The notes under the pieces: generated by a model
Databases searched by the model: none
What the model saw: the letters and a program-made list of their open reading frames with translations, nothing else
What the model was told of the DNA's origin: nothing
Assembly: GCA_964631955.1 (NCBI GenBank)
Contig: CAZWBA010000011.1
Coordinates: forward strand, 1-64,000
Origin: CAMLJR01 sp964631955
GTDB taxonomy: Bacteria > Pseudomonadota > Gammaproteobacteria > Pseudomonadales > CAMLJR01
Direction: 5' to 3'
Length of the DNA stretch: 64,000 nt
Shown here: positions 8,492 to 17,510 of the stretch, one piece after another
Numbering within the stretch: position 1 is the stretch's first letter
Layout: every line of letters begins with the position of its first letter
Made by a program: the position numbers and the translations under genes

Positions 8492-9064
8492 ATGTCCATC
8501 GGCTCACTGATTTTTCTCGGCTGTCTCGCCGTCATCGCCGTTTATGCCGTCATCATCTACAACGGTCTCGTCGCGCTCAAACACTCGGTGTCGAAAAGCT
8601 TTGCCAATATCGATGTGCTGCTCAAGCAACGCCACGACGAACTGCCCAAGCTCGTCGAAACCTGCAAGCAATACATGCAGTACGAACAACAGACGCTCGA
8701 ACGCGTAATCAATGCGCGCTCCCGGGTCGCTCAGGCGCAGCAATCACACGATATCGCCGCGCTCGGCAGTGCCGAAGGCGAATTGCGCGCGGGCCTGGGT
8801 AAGCTGTTTGCACTCGCGGAAAATTATCCCGAACTCAAAACCAATGAAACGTTTCGCCAGCTGCAGGAGCGCATCAGCGGACTTGAAAACGCAATTGCAG
8901 ATCGCCGCGAAATCTATAACGAATCGGTCAACAACAACAATGTCCGCATCGAACAGTTTCCCGATGCGATTCTGGCGCGCGTGTTTAATTTCAAAGCCTT
9001 TGAATTGCTGCAATTCAGCAGCGAAGAAAAAAGTGACGTCAACATCGCTGCACTCTTCAAATAA
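8492..9064 (+). CDS. lemA: LemA family membrane-anchored coiled-coil protein
   Basis: This 190-residue protein has one N-terminal membrane helix (ISLIF-type segment at about residues 4-26) followed by the long alpha-helical LemA bundle. The characteristic VSKSFANIDVLLKQRHDELPKLVETCKQY is near 31-60 and YNESVNNNNVRIEQFPD is toward the C-terminus. The soluble domain of LemA proteins is predicted to face the periplasm. The function is not established. Here it is followed 15 bases later by a GIDE-domain gene, a pairing seen in many proteobacteria that suggests a shared membrane complex. Confidence 0.9.
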   Translation: MSIGSLIFLGCLAVIAVYAVIIYNGLVALKHSVSKSFANIDVLLKQRHDELPKLVETCKQYMQYEQQTLERVINARSRVAQAQQSHDIAALGSAEGELRAGLGKLFALAENYPELKTNETFRQLQERISGLENAIADRREIYNESVNNNNVRIEQFPDAILARVFNFKAFELLQFSSEEKSDVNIAALFK

Positions 9065-9079
9065 CCTCTTACATTTTTC

Positions 9080-9979
9080 ATGAGTGTGTGGAACGCAATT
9101 GCCCCTGCGCTGATATTGATCTGTGCAGGCAGCGGCATTGCGTCGATGGCGATCAACTTGCGCAAGGCGCGCACGATCGAAGATACGCCGACCGCGAAAA
9201 TTCGTTCGGCGGCACAGGGCTATCTCAGCATCAGCGGCATCGCCCGCGGTATCGATAACGATCCGGTGATCGCCCCGCTGACGGGACAACACTGTCTCTG
9301 GTATCACTACACCATCGAGCGCCGCGATCGCGACGGTAAACATTCGCGCTGGACAACGGTTGAAAGCGGGCGCAGCGAAAAATTCTTCGCGCTCGATGAC
9401 CGCACGGGAATATGCCATATCGATCCGCGCAGGGCCGATGTCACTGCCGTCATTTCGCGATGCTGGCAAGGCAGTGAGCGACGCCCGCCCGGGCCGCCAC
9501 GCCGATCACCATCGGCGTTCGGATTTCTCAGCCTTTTTTCCCGGGAATATCGCTATCGGGAACATCGCATTCATCCGGATGAATGGGTCTACGTCCTGGG
9601 GTGGTTTGAAACGGTGCATGGACCATCGCTCGCCGAACGCACCGAAGTACAAACAAAACAGTTACTGAATGTATGGAAGCAGGATCGCGAAGCGCTGCTC
9701 GCGCGCTTCGATCTCAATCGCGATGGCGAAATCTGCCTGCGGGAATGGGAGCGCGCACGCCGCGCGGCCCGGCAGCAGGCTCAACACGATGTGCGCAACG
9801 AACCCACTGCGCCAGCGATAAATGTCGTGAGCCGATCGCCGCTGCGCAATCAGCCTTACTTGATCGGCACCAGAGATCCGCACGCGATTGCCGGTAAATA
9901 CCGCCGCAACGCGATGATTTCGCTATTGGCAGGTTTCGCGTTCGCGGCATTTTTATTCTGGAAATTTTACGGCTACTGA
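9080..9979 (+). CDS. GIDE-domain membrane protein with EF-hand-like loop
   Basis: This 299-residue partner of LemA has a membrane segment at the N-terminus (about 7-25) and one at the C-terminus (about 276-297). The region between resembles the bacterial GIDE domain (the fold named after a eukaryotic E3 ligase, though no RING is present here). Landmarks are the GQHCLWYHYTIERR stretch near residue 69 and the HPDEWVYVLGWFE stretch near 160. A loop DLNRDGEICLRE near residue 211 fits a 12-position EF-hand calcium site, with acidic or Asn residues at positions 1, 3, 5 and 12. It is co-directional with lemA and probably co-transcribed. The function is unknown. Confidence 0.75.
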   Translation: MSVWNAIAPALILICAGSGIASMAINLRKARTIEDTPTAKIRSAAQGYLSISGIARGIDNDPVIAPLTGQHCLWYHYTIERRDRDGKHSRWTTVESGRSEKFFALDDRTGICHIDPRRADVTAVISRCWQGSERRPPGPPRRSPSAFGFLSLFSREYRYREHRIHPDEWVYVLGWFETVHGPSLAERTEVQTKQLLNVWKQDREALLARFDLNRDGEICLREWERARRAARQQAQHDVRNEPTAPAINVVSRSPLRNQPYLIGTRDPHAIAGKYRRNAMISLLAGFAFAAFLFWKFYGY

Positions 9980-10177
9980 TTTTTCATTATGTGCTTCGCA
10001 CCCGCATCGCAGCGTTGTCCCGCGCGCAGCTGTATAACACCGCTGCGACCGCAATGGATTGCGCTACATCAATGGCAATATCGCCGCGATTGTTAAATAC
10101 TCAACACTTGCATTCAGGTCAAAGAAAAGCCCGCGTGCAGAGAACAGTTGTGCATATCAATGCGGAGGAGTTAAACG

Positions 10178-10594
10178 ATGGAGACTGCTGAAAAAGCGGC
10201 ACTGGTGGAAGAGACGCTCTCGCGAGCCGCAGAGAAAATCGGCGATGTCACGCCGGCTGTCATGGAAATCTATTACCGCCGCCATCCGGAGGCACTGGCC
10301 GCCTTTGAAGCGCATGCACTCGGCAAGCGCTCACACCTCGAAGGGCAAATGGTCGAAAACTCACTGCACTGCCTGATGCACTGGGTGCAATCGCCGGGAG
10401 AAATCGAAGTCCTGCTGAGCGGCTCCGTACCGCATCATCGCGATACCTTGCACGTGCCGCCCGAGTGGTACAGTGCTTTTATCGAAGCGACCGCCGATGT
10501 CATCGCGCAGACCATTCCTGCGCACCACACAACGGAGATCGCCGTGTGGGATGACGTGCGCGATGCGCTGCATAAAGTCATTCACAAATATTGA
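10178..10594 (+). CDS. Possible globin-like protein
   Basis: This 138-residue, all-helical soluble protein has a helix pattern like a single-domain globin. An N-terminal helix pair is followed by HLEGQMVENSLHCLMHWV (like helix E), then HHRDTLHVPPEWYSAFIEATADVI (like F-G-H, with candidate proximal His residues), and a last amphipathic helix. A GGAGG site precedes the ATG. I infer the fold from this pattern only; no motif is decisive. It could bind heme or act as a heme-less sensor globin. It stands alone and is followed by a strong terminator. Confidence 0.5.
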   Translation: METAEKAALVEETLSRAAEKIGDVTPAVMEIYYRRHPEALAAFEAHALGKRSHLEGQMVENSLHCLMHWVQSPGEIEVLLSGSVPHHRDTLHVPPEWYSAFIEATADVIAQTIPAHHTTEIAVWDDVRDALHKVIHKY

Positions 10595-10665
10595 TCAGAA
10601 CCCGACGGTGGCCGACAGCATCAATGTTCTCGGGGCGTAAAACTGCAAACCTGTATCGATCTGAA

Positions 10666-10693
10666 ATAAAGCCGATCAGTTGATCGGCTTTAT
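10666..10693. terminator. Bidirectional intrinsic terminator
   Basis: ATAAAGCCGATCA and TGATCGGCTTTAT are perfect 13-base complements separated by GT. Runs rich in A and T flank both sides. It separates the rightward globin-like gene from the leftward tRNA-Pro and can serve both. Confidence 0.85.
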
Positions 10694-10731
10694 ATTTGAC
10701 GACATGAATCAACACGCCGAAATACATAAAT

Positions 10732-10808
10732 TGGTCGGGCATGAAGGATTTGAACCTTCGACCCCTACGTCCCGAACGTAGTGCGCTACCGGACTGCGCT
10801 AATGCCCG
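10732..10808 (-). tRNA. tRNA-Pro (anticodon CGG)
   Basis: This is a 77-nucleotide cloverleaf with an encoded CCA. The acceptor stem is CGGGCAT/ATGCCCG with discriminator A. The anticodon stem CTACG/CGTAG carries the loop TTCGGGA, so the anticodon CGG reads CCG. The T loop GGTTCAAATCC pairs GAAGG/CCTTC. A TATAGT box with a GC-rich discriminator about 75 bases upstream (minus strand, 10883-10888) may be its -10 element, but no good -35 is visible. Confidence 0.96.
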
Positions 10809-10915
10809 AAATTTGCGGTTTCGAAAACCTGCGGATATGCCGGCGGACCACGATGGGAAAACCAGGAGCCGGCGCGGCGCGCACTATAGCAAAACGCTTC
10901 TGGCGCGCCTAGCCT

Positions 10916-11104
10916 TCACCAGGTAATACCCGCGCGACTCACAATCCATTTGCTCAATACCAGCAGCGCGATAATCACGACATTGAGCATGATCATCATG
11001 TACAGCGGCCGGAACGGTTTGCGCTCGACATCGTTGTAACCGCTGTGCAGGACACTATCCACCCGCGCCTGATCTTCCGGATAAAGCTTGCGTTCTTCAC
11101 TCAT
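10916..11104 (-). CDS. DUF3094 family small membrane protein
   Basis: This is a 62-residue protein of the DUF3094 family, found in Pseudomonas and allied gammaproteobacteria. The first half is charged (MSEERKLYPEDQARVDSVL). One C-terminal transmembrane helix spans about residues 36-54 (MMIMLNVVIIALLVLSKWI). I chose the ATG that starts the conserved sequence. A reading 27 codons longer has a Cys/Arg-rich N-terminus unlike the family. The function is unknown. It lies downstream of the acyl-CoA dehydrogenase and upstream of tRNA-Pro on the same strand. Confidence 0.8.
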   Translation of the reverse strand: MSEERKLYPEDQARVDSVLHSGYNDVERKPFRPLYMMIMLNVVIIALLVLSKWIVSRAGITW

Positions 11105-11206
11105 CAGTTCTATCTCAAAACGTTGCTGACCCGATCTCTGCCGGCAGCAATTATTCCACAGCGTCCCCCGGCATCGCGATGTCATTCATGCAACTATTGA
11201 TCGCGC

Positions 11207-12982
11207 TCAATACACGAATTGTTCAGGCGGTAGCGCCATGACCGAGCTGGCGCCGCTCGCGATCGATTTCGCCAGCGCATCGACCTGCGGCAGACAATGC
11301 TGCATGAAGAAACGTGCGGTGTGCAGTTTCGCCGCATAAAAACCGTCGCTATCGGACGCCGATTTCTGCAGCGCGACCTGCGCGGTGCGCGCCCACAGAT
11401 AGGCGTACATGACATGCGCGAATAAATGCAGATATTCAACCGCTGCCGCGCCGACACTGTTCAGATCGCTTTGCGCTTTTTCGATAATGCTGAAGGTGGT
11501 TGCTTCGAGCGTTCTGACCGATTCCTCCAACGGCTCAATGAACTCGCGCATTTCCCCGCCATTCGCCGCATTGCAAAACGCACTGATTTCCTCGCGCATT
11601 TCCAGCAGGAATTTTCCACCGTTGCCGAGCACCTTGCGGCCGATGAAATCCATCGCCTGAATGCCGTTGGTGCCTTCATAAATCTGCGCGATACGCGCAT
11701 CGCGCACGAGCTGCTCCATGCCCCACTCGCGCACATAACCGTGTCCACCGAAAACCTGCTGGCCGAGCACGGTGGTATCGAAACCCTTGTCGGTCAGAAA
11801 TGCTTTTGCGATCGGGGTTAGCAGCGCGACCATATCTTCCGCATTTTTTTGCGCTTCACCATCGCCGAATTTTGCGGTATCGAGCTGCAGACCGACATAC
11901 GCAGCGAATGCGCGGCCACCTTCGGTATAGGCTTTCTGTGTCATCAGCATGCGGCGCACGTCGGGGTGCACGATGATCGGATCAGCGACCGCTTTGCTGC
12001 CGGGCGCACGCCCCTGCAAACGTTCGCGCGCATATTTAACCGCGCTCTGATACGAGCGTTCGCCGCAGCCGAGGCCCTGCAATCCCACCCCGAGGCGTTC
12101 GTAATTCATCATCGTGAACATGTACGACATGCCTTTGTTCGGCTCGCCGATGAGATAACCCGTCGCACCGTCAAAATTCATTACGCAGGTGCTCGATGCG
12201 TGAATTCCCATTTTGTGTTCGATCGAGCCGCAGCGCACGGCATTGCGCTCACCGAGTTTGCCACTGTCGTCGTGTGCAAATTTCGTCACCACAAATAACG
12301 AAATGCCTTTGGTGCCGGGTGGTGCATCGGGCAATTTCGCGAGCACGAGATAAACGATATTTTCGGTAAGATCCTGCTCGCCACCGGTAATGAATATTTT
12401 CGAACCGGTGATGCTGTAACTGCCGTCGGCGCGCGGTTCTGCCTTCGTGCGAATGATGCCGAGATCCGAACCGGCGTGCGCCTCGGTCAGACACATCACG
12501 CCCGCCCATTCACCGCTGTAAAGTCGCGGCAGATACATGCGTTTCTGCGCCTCGCTGCCATGCGCGAGAATCGACAACGCAGCACCGATCGACAGGCCGG
12601 GATACAGCGCGAAAGCCACGTTGGCCGCGCTCAGCATTTCCTCGCACATCAAGCCCAGCAGTTTCGGCATACCCTGACCACCGTAGGCCGGATCGCCGCT
12701 CAAGCCCATCCAGCCGCCTTCGCCGAATAATCTGAACGCCTCCTTGAAACCTTTCGGCGTCGTCACGGCGCCATCGTTCCACTGCACACCCTCTTCGTCG
12801 CCGCTACGGTTGAGCGGCGCGATGACTTCGCTGGAAATTTTCGCGGATTCTTCGAGCACGGCATCGGCCAGTTCGCGCGTGGTTTCCGCCGTGCCGGGAA
12901 ATTTCGCCCACAGCGCTTCGGCATCGAACAATTCGAACATTACAAAACGCATATCGCGCAAGGGCGCTGCATAGTCGGTCAT
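11207..12982 (-). CDS. Acyl-CoA dehydrogenase (large DmdC-like class)
   Basis: This flavoprotein oxidises acyl-CoA to enoyl-CoA, passing electrons to ETF. The 591 residues are longer than short-chain enzymes and fit the class with an extra C-terminal domain, which includes 3-methylmercaptopropionyl-CoA dehydrogenase (DmdC). The FAD/substrate motif MCLTEAHAGSDLG is near residue 155, KIFITGGEQDL near 185 and the C-terminal FAD-binding VFGGHGYVREWGMEQLVRDARI near 405-426. A YEGTNGIQAMDFIGRKV motif follows. GGAGGAG stands six bases before ATG 12982, which rules out the 51-residue longer reading. The chain length used and any DMSP role cannot be read from the sequence. It is probably a single gene. 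Confidence 0.88.
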   Translation of the reverse strand: MTDYAAPLRDMRFVMFELFDAEALWAKFPGTAETTRELADAVLEESAKISSEVIAPLNRSGDEEGVQWNDGAVTTPKGFKEAFRLFGEGGWMGLSGDPAYGGQGMPKLLGLMCEEMLSAANVAFALYPGLSIGAALSILAHGSEAQKRMYLPRLYSGEWAGVMCLTEAHAGSDLGIIRTKAEPRADGSYSITGSKIFITGGEQDLTENIVYLVLAKLPDAPPGTKGISLFVVTKFAHDDSGKLGERNAVRCGSIEHKMGIHASSTCVMNFDGATGYLIGEPNKGMSYMFTMMNYERLGVGLQGLGCGERSYQSAVKYARERLQGRAPGSKAVADPIIVHPDVRRMLMTQKAYTEGGRAFAAYVGLQLDTAKFGDGEAQKNAEDMVALLTPIAKAFLTDKGFDTTVLGQQVFGGHGYVREWGMEQLVRDARIAQIYEGTNGIQAMDFIGRKVLGNGGKFLLEMREEISAFCNAANGGEMREFIEPLEESVRTLEATTFSIIEKAQSDLNSVGAAAVEYLHLFAHVMYAYLWARTAQVALQKSASDSDGFYAAKLHTARFFMQHCLPQVDALAKSIASGASSVMALPPEQFVY

Positions 12983-13160
12983 AACGGACTCCTCCTGTGG
13001 GAACGGCTCCTTCGGCAGGAGCGGCATAGCGCCCAATATAGCCCACCCTGCCAATCGAAGGCCAAATGAATGCCGGAGTTGGTGGACGAACAGGAATTGA
13101 AGCAGGAACCAATCGCTGAGACAGCGAGGTTGCAAACGTTATCGAAGGATCGACGGGGGT

Positions 13161-13625
13161 TTACGAATGCTGATCGAGCAGCGAACCCGGTGTGTGCGTA
13201 TGCCCGGCATTCGATTCGAAACTGCCGACAGCCGCACTGTAATCGGCTTTTGCCGGCTCGCCCGCGTGCAGTGCCGCCGTGCGCTGCAGCACTGCGTCGA
13301 GCTGCGCCAGCGCGAGAATCTGCACGGCTTCGGACGCAGCGGATTCGAGATCGGGAGCGGCGGGCTCCTGTTCCTTCTGCGGCTCTGCCTCCGCTGATTC
13401 GTTAGATTGCCGACGGCCATGTTCCCCGCCACGCTCTTCATCGGACACGGCGGCGGTTTTGTGATCGGGCTGATGGCGATTCTTTTCGGCAGCACTGCCC
13501 TCCTCGACCGGAGGCAATGTCTGATCCTTGTTTTCGGCGGATTCGAGGCCGGCAGCAGGTTTGCCGAGTGGGGAATACGAGGGGGTGATGCCGGGATAAT
13601 TGGGGCCGATGCCGATGTTACTCAT
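13161..13625 (-). CDS. Low-complexity acidic protein, unknown function
   Basis: I do not recognise this 154-residue product. The first two thirds are rich in Glu, Ala, Pro, Ser and Lys and are probably disordered. A short helical segment SAASEAVQILALAQLDAVLQR lies near 95-115. There is no signal peptide or membrane span. It begins 34 bases after the small flagellar-rod-like gene on the same strand, so the two may form a pair. The reading frame is intact, but coding evidence is weaker than for its neighbours. Confidence 0.55.
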   Translation of the reverse strand: MSNIGIGPNYPGITPSYSPLGKPAAGLESAENKDQTLPPVEEGSAAEKNRHQPDHKTAAVSDEERGGEHGRRQSNESAEAEPQKEQEPAAPDLESAASEAVQILALAQLDAVLQRTAALHAGEPAKADYSAAVGSFESNAGHTHTPGSLLDQHS

Positions 13626-13658
13626 TGCACAGCTCCCGTTTCTGCAGAGCCAGCGCGA

Positions 13659-13904
13659 TCAGGCCTTGATATCGATCAGCGTTCCGATCATTTCGTCAGC
13701 CGATTTGATGACAGCCGCTGATGCTTTTACCTGGAGTTCGCTTTGCTTGAGATCGACCATGGGGGTGATGAAATCGCCGTCGGATTCGGTGGTGCCGAGA
13801 CGCGCAATCCTGTCGGCGGCCTCATTCGCATTGGCCACGCCCGTCTGCACACCCTGAACGCCGGTGGCCAACAAGCCGGGGGAGGAAACCGATCCAATTG
13901 CCAT
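13659..13904 (-). CDS. Small protein resembling the flagellar rod/hook terminal motif
   Basis: This 81-residue protein has a C-terminal half (FITPMVDLKQSELQVKASAAVIKSADEMIGTLIDIKA) that looks like the conserved C-terminal helix of FlgB/C/E/F/G proteins, where a helical stretch with L-x-Q/N and A-V-x-K-S/T-A-D spacing occurs. The N-terminus has GSVSSPGLLATGVQGVQTG, a small-residue start like those rod proteins. No other flagellar gene is nearby and the middle of a rod protein is absent. It may be a solitary mini-rod-like protein rather than a pilus or flagellum part. Confidence 0.55.
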   Translation of the reverse strand: MAIGSVSSPGLLATGVQGVQTGVANANEAADRIARLGTTESDGDFITPMVDLKQSELQVKASAAVIKSADEMIGTLIDIKA

Positions 13905-14032
13905 GACAACCTCATTCTTAACCTTTCAGCAAAACATCCCGAACGCTCGATCGCGGCGAGTCGCTCAAACGATTACGCCTGTTCAGTATTCAAGCAAACG
14001 AATACCGAAACCGCCATGCCAAATCGCCGCAT

Positions 14033-14713
14033 TCAGACCAGCGGTTCACAATTCAGGTAATCCGCGATCAGATCCGGCGAAGGCTGCGTCAAAAACGGCA
14101 CCTCGCCGAGACATGGCGCCCGCAGATAGCGCCTGATCGTCGCGGTATTTTCCTCAAGACAGGACATCTCCCGATCGACGCCGTTCGCGACCCAGCCCGC
14201 CAGCGCGAGCCCATCGCGGGCAATTGCCTCGGCAGTCAGCAGCGCGTGGTTGATACAGCCCAGGCGCATGCCGACCACCAGAATGACGGGCAGCCGCAAC
14301 ATCTTCGGCACTTCCGACAAAAGCTCGCGCGAATTCAACGGCACACGCCACCCGCCCGCGCCTTCGACGAGCGTTAAATCGGCGCGTTGCATCAGCACAC
14401 CGCGGCAGATTCCGGCGAGCTGCATCGCGTTGACGCGAACACCGGCCTGCTCGGCCGCAAGATGTGGCGCAATCGCCGGCTCCAGTGCGATGGGATTGAT
14501 CTCGTCGTAACCGAGTGGCAATGACATCGTGCGCTGCAGCAATAATGCGTCGGCATTGCGCAAGCCGTCCTGCGTGGCTTCACAGCCCGATGCTATCGGC
14601 TTGATCGCCGCGGTTTTCAATCCGCGTCGATTTGCCGCCGCAAGCAGACCCGCAGCAATCGTTGTTTTGCCGACTGCGGTATCGGTGCCCGTTACAAAAA
14701 ATGCTTTTGCCAT
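14033..14713 (-). CDS. bioD: Dethiobiotin synthetase BioD
   Basis: It closes the ureido ring of dethiobiotin from DAPA, CO2 and ATP, the penultimate step of biotin synthesis. The 226 residues are typical. The P-loop GTDTAVGKTT lies at 8-17, the ATP/Mg region AIKPIASGCE near 36-45, and the VEGAGGWRVPL motif near 116-126. It is the last gene of the bioB-F-HC-D operon, 23 bases after the fused bioHC gene. Confidence 0.95.
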   Translation of the reverse strand: MAKAFFVTGTDTAVGKTTIAAGLLAAANRRGLKTAAIKPIASGCEATQDGLRNADALLLQRTMSLPLGYDEINPIALEPAIAPHLAAEQAGVRVNAMQLAGICRGVLMQRADLTLVEGAGGWRVPLNSRELLSEVPKMLRLPVILVVGMRLGCINHALLTAEAIARDGLALAGWVANGVDREMSCLEENTATIRRYLRAPCLGEVPFLTQPSPDLIADYLNCEPLV

Positions 14714-14736
14714 TTTCTCGTTCGATTCAATCGCCG

Positions 14737-16323
14737 TTAGCGCTTAATTAACTGCAAATACCAAACCTGATACGTTGCGGGCAACACGCCATCCGCATCG
14801 CGCAATGCCTCGTACGCTGCGCTAAACCGTTGCAATCGCGCGCGTGAAGTCAAACCATCAGGGCGCGCGGCGTTCACATTGTGCGCGCCGATCTCCTTTA
14901 ACTCTCGCGTCAATTCGCGCAGCTCGCGATAACGCAACACACGCACCTCTTCACGCCAGGAGACAATCGAAAGCCCGGTGCGCTGCAATGCTTTCTCGAC
15001 AATGTCACGACCAATGAATTGATTGACGTGCGCACGCTCATCGACCGCGCGCCACGCCTCGCGCAACTCCTGCAATGTCTGCGGACCCAGCGTGCTGATC
15101 GATGCGGTGCCGCCGCGACGCAGCACGCGCTCGATCTCGATAAATACCGCCGCAAGATTTTCACACCACTGCAATGCCAGACTCGAAAACACTGCATCGA
15201 TACTTTCATCTTTCAGCGGCAGATTTTCAGCATCGGCACATAACCAGCCAATATTTTTGGAAACATCCGCATTGCGCGCAAAACTCACCATCCCCTGCGC
15301 CAGATCGAGCGCGATGACATCATGCTGCGCAGCGAGCTGTGTGCTCACTTTTCCCGTGCCGCAACCCAAATCGAGTACAGTGCCGCTGAAATTGCTCTGC
15401 ACAAGCAAACGCGATGCAACGTCGCGCTGCAGACCGGCAGCGCCATCGTAACTACTCGCCGCACGACTGAACGATGCCGCTACGAATTTCTTTTCACGCT
15501 GCAGCCTTTTCGCACGAGACAACAGACCAGCCGTTGCAAGCAGACGATCGAGATGCTGCCAGCATAATTCGGCGTGACTCACAAACGGCACATGTGCCGC
15601 GCCATCGATGAGTATCGAGAAATGCGTAGGCGCCAGCGCTGCAACTTCGAGCGCAACCTGCGCAGGTATCAATGCATCGCGGCTGCCAAAAATATGCGCA
15701 GCCAGAACACTAGAGGTTTGCAGCGCAGTGCGCATATCGAGCTGCGCCAATAAACCCAGCCCCCACGCAAGCACATCGACATTTTCAGTCACAGGTTGTT
15801 GACGCAACCAGCGCAGCAGTTCGCGTTCGTTATCGGCGCTGCTGACTTGCAGACCGATAAAGCGTTTCAACGTGACGCGCGGATTGGTCGCAAGCAACTG
15901 TTGAAATGCCGTGAACTCTGCCGGCGCCATCGCGGTTGGCCAATCAGAATGCGCGACGAAACAGGGATTGCTCGCAATCGTCATCAACGCGCTGCAATGC
16001 TCGGGGTATTTTTGCGTGAACGCGAGAGCGATTTCACCGCCGAGCGACCAGCCGAGAATTACCGCGCGCGCGGGTACATAATTTTTTAATTGCTCAAGTA
16101 ATTCATCGAGCGATAAATACGGCTGTGGTTCGGAGCGACCAAACCCCGGCAAATCGAGCAGAATCACATTGCAACGAATGCGCAGTAATCGCAGCCAACC
16201 GCGCCATACTTCGCTCGACATACCCCAACCATGCAACAACACAAGATCGGGCGCATCGGCACTCGCTGCAAGCGATGGAATACGTTCGCAATACCAGGAC
16301 GGATGCACGGCGGACATATTCAC
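14737..16323 (-). CDS. bioC: Fused BioH esterase - BioC methyltransferase
   Basis: One 528-residue protein joins two early biotin enzymes. BioC methylates malonyl-ACP to let it enter fatty-acid synthesis, and BioH later removes the methyl group from pimeloyl-ACP methyl ester. Residues 1-260 are an alpha/beta hydrolase with HGWGM at the oxyanion hole, nucleophile Ser93 in GWSLGG, Asp216 in FGSRDALIP and His244 in GAAHVPF. Residues 273-528 are a SAM methyltransferase with LDLGCGTGK at 317-325. The linker is short. The start is a GTG overlapping the bioF stop as GTGA; an ATG two codons later is the alternative. All catalytic residues are present, so both halves look active. Confidence 0.92.
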   Translation of the reverse strand: MNMSAVHPSWYCERIPSLAASADAPDLVLLHGWGMSSEVWRGWLRLLRIRCNVILLDLPGFGRSEPQPYLSLDELLEQLKNYVPARAVILGWSLGGEIALAFTQKYPEHCSALMTIASNPCFVAHSDWPTAMAPAEFTAFQQLLATNPRVTLKRFIGLQVSSADNERELLRWLRQQPVTENVDVLAWGLGLLAQLDMRTALQTSSVLAAHIFGSRDALIPAQVALEVAALAPTHFSILIDGAAHVPFVSHAELCWQHLDRLLATAGLLSRAKRLQREKKFVAASFSRAASSYDGAAGLQRDVASRLLVQSNFSGTVLDLGCGTGKVSTQLAAQHDVIALDLAQGMVSFARNADVSKNIGWLCADAENLPLKDESIDAVFSSLALQWCENLAAVFIEIERVLRRGGTASISTLGPQTLQELREAWRAVDERAHVNQFIGRDIVEKALQRTGLSIVSWREEVRVLRYRELRELTRELKEIGAHNVNAARPDGLTSRARLQRFSAAYEALRDADGVLPATYQVWYLQLIKR

Positions 16324-17492
16324 GCTAACGCATCCTTGAGCGCTTCGAGCAATTGATCGATTTGCACTTCGCTATGTGCCGCACTCAAGGTGATGCGTAA
16401 GCGAGCAGTATTCGCAGGCACGGTGGGTGGGCGAATGGCGCTGATCCAGAGTCCACGCTGCGCCAGTTTTTGCGAAATAGCTAACGAGTGCGCATCATCA
16501 CCGATCAACAGCGGCTGTATTGCACTCGATGAATTCATGAGAGGCAGGTCGATCTGTTCCGCGCCATTACGAAAACGTTCGACGAGATTTTTCAGATGAT
16601 CGCGGCGCCATTTTTCTTCACGAATAATTTTCAAACTCCGCAATGTTGCCGCCGCCACTGCAGGCGGTAGTGCCGTCGTATAAATATACGGTCGCGCGAA
16701 TTGGATCAGCGTTTCAATCAGCGTTTCACTGCCGGCGACAAATGCGCCGAAGCTGCCACACGCCTTGCCCAGTGCGCCCATCAAGATCGGCAATTGATTT
16801 TGATCGAGATTGAAATGCTCAGCGCAGCCTGCACCATTTCCACCGAGCACACCGAAACCGTGCGCATCATCAACCATCAACCAGGCGTCATATTGCTTGG
16901 CCAGAACCGCCAATTCAGGCAGAGGGGCGAGATCGCCATCCATGCTGAACACACCGTCGACACAGATTAATTTGCGCCCGCTTTCAGCGCGCGCCAGTCG
17001 CGTTTTTAAACTGTCGATATCGTTGTGCAGAAAACGCTGAAAGCGCGCTCCGCTCAATAGACCCGCGTCGATTAATGAGGCGTGATTGAGTTTATCTTCA
17101 AAAATAAAATCGTTTTTATCGAGCAGCGCGGTGATAACGCCGAGATTGGCCATGTAGCCGGTCGAAAACAGCAGCGCACGATCGCGCCCGGTGAATTCCG
17201 CCAGACTCTCTTCGAGTTCGTGATGAACAGACGAATGCCCGCAAACCAGATGCGACGCTCCGCTGCCGACGCCGAATTCGTCCGCAGCTTTTTTGAATGC
17301 GTTGATGATATCGGGATGATTGGCAAGACCGAGATAGTCGTTGCTGCAGAAATTCAGATATTTTTTGCCGTCGACGAAAACTTCAATGCCTTGTGCGCTC
17401 TCGATAGTTTTGCGTGTGCGGTACAGTTGCTGCGCACGGCGTTCATCGAGGGCGGGCTTTAATACATCATTAATTGACACTATCGCGGCCAT
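16320..17492 (-). CDS. bioF: 8-amino-7-oxononanoate synthase BioF
   Basis: This PLP enzyme condenses pimeloyl-ACP or -CoA with alanine. The 390 residues match the family. Landmarks are NFCSNDYLGLANHP near 46-59, GSGASHLVCG near 96-105, VDDAHGFGVLGGNG near 207-220 and the PLP-lysine region GALGKACGSFGAFVAGS near 237-253. Its stop overlaps the start of the next gene. Repeat copy C separates it from bioB. Confidence 0.95.
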   Translation of the reverse strand: MAAIVSINDVLKPALDERRAQQLYRTRKTIESAQGIEVFVDGKKYLNFCSNDYLGLANHPDIINAFKKAADEFGVGSGASHLVCGHSSVHHELEESLAEFTGRDRALLFSTGYMANLGVITALLDKNDFIFEDKLNHASLIDAGLLSGARFQRFLHNDIDSLKTRLARAESGRKLICVDGVFSMDGDLAPLPELAVLAKQYDAWLMVDDAHGFGVLGGNGAGCAEHFNLDQNQLPILMGALGKACGSFGAFVAGSETLIETLIQFARPYIYTTALPPAVAAATLRSLKIIREEKWRRDHLKNLVERFRNGAEQIDLPLMNSSSAIQPLLIGDDAHSLAISQKLAQRGLWISAIRPPTVPANTARLRITLSAAHSEVQIDQLLEALKDALA

Positions 17493-17510
17493 TTAATTTC
17501 TTCGGCGTAT

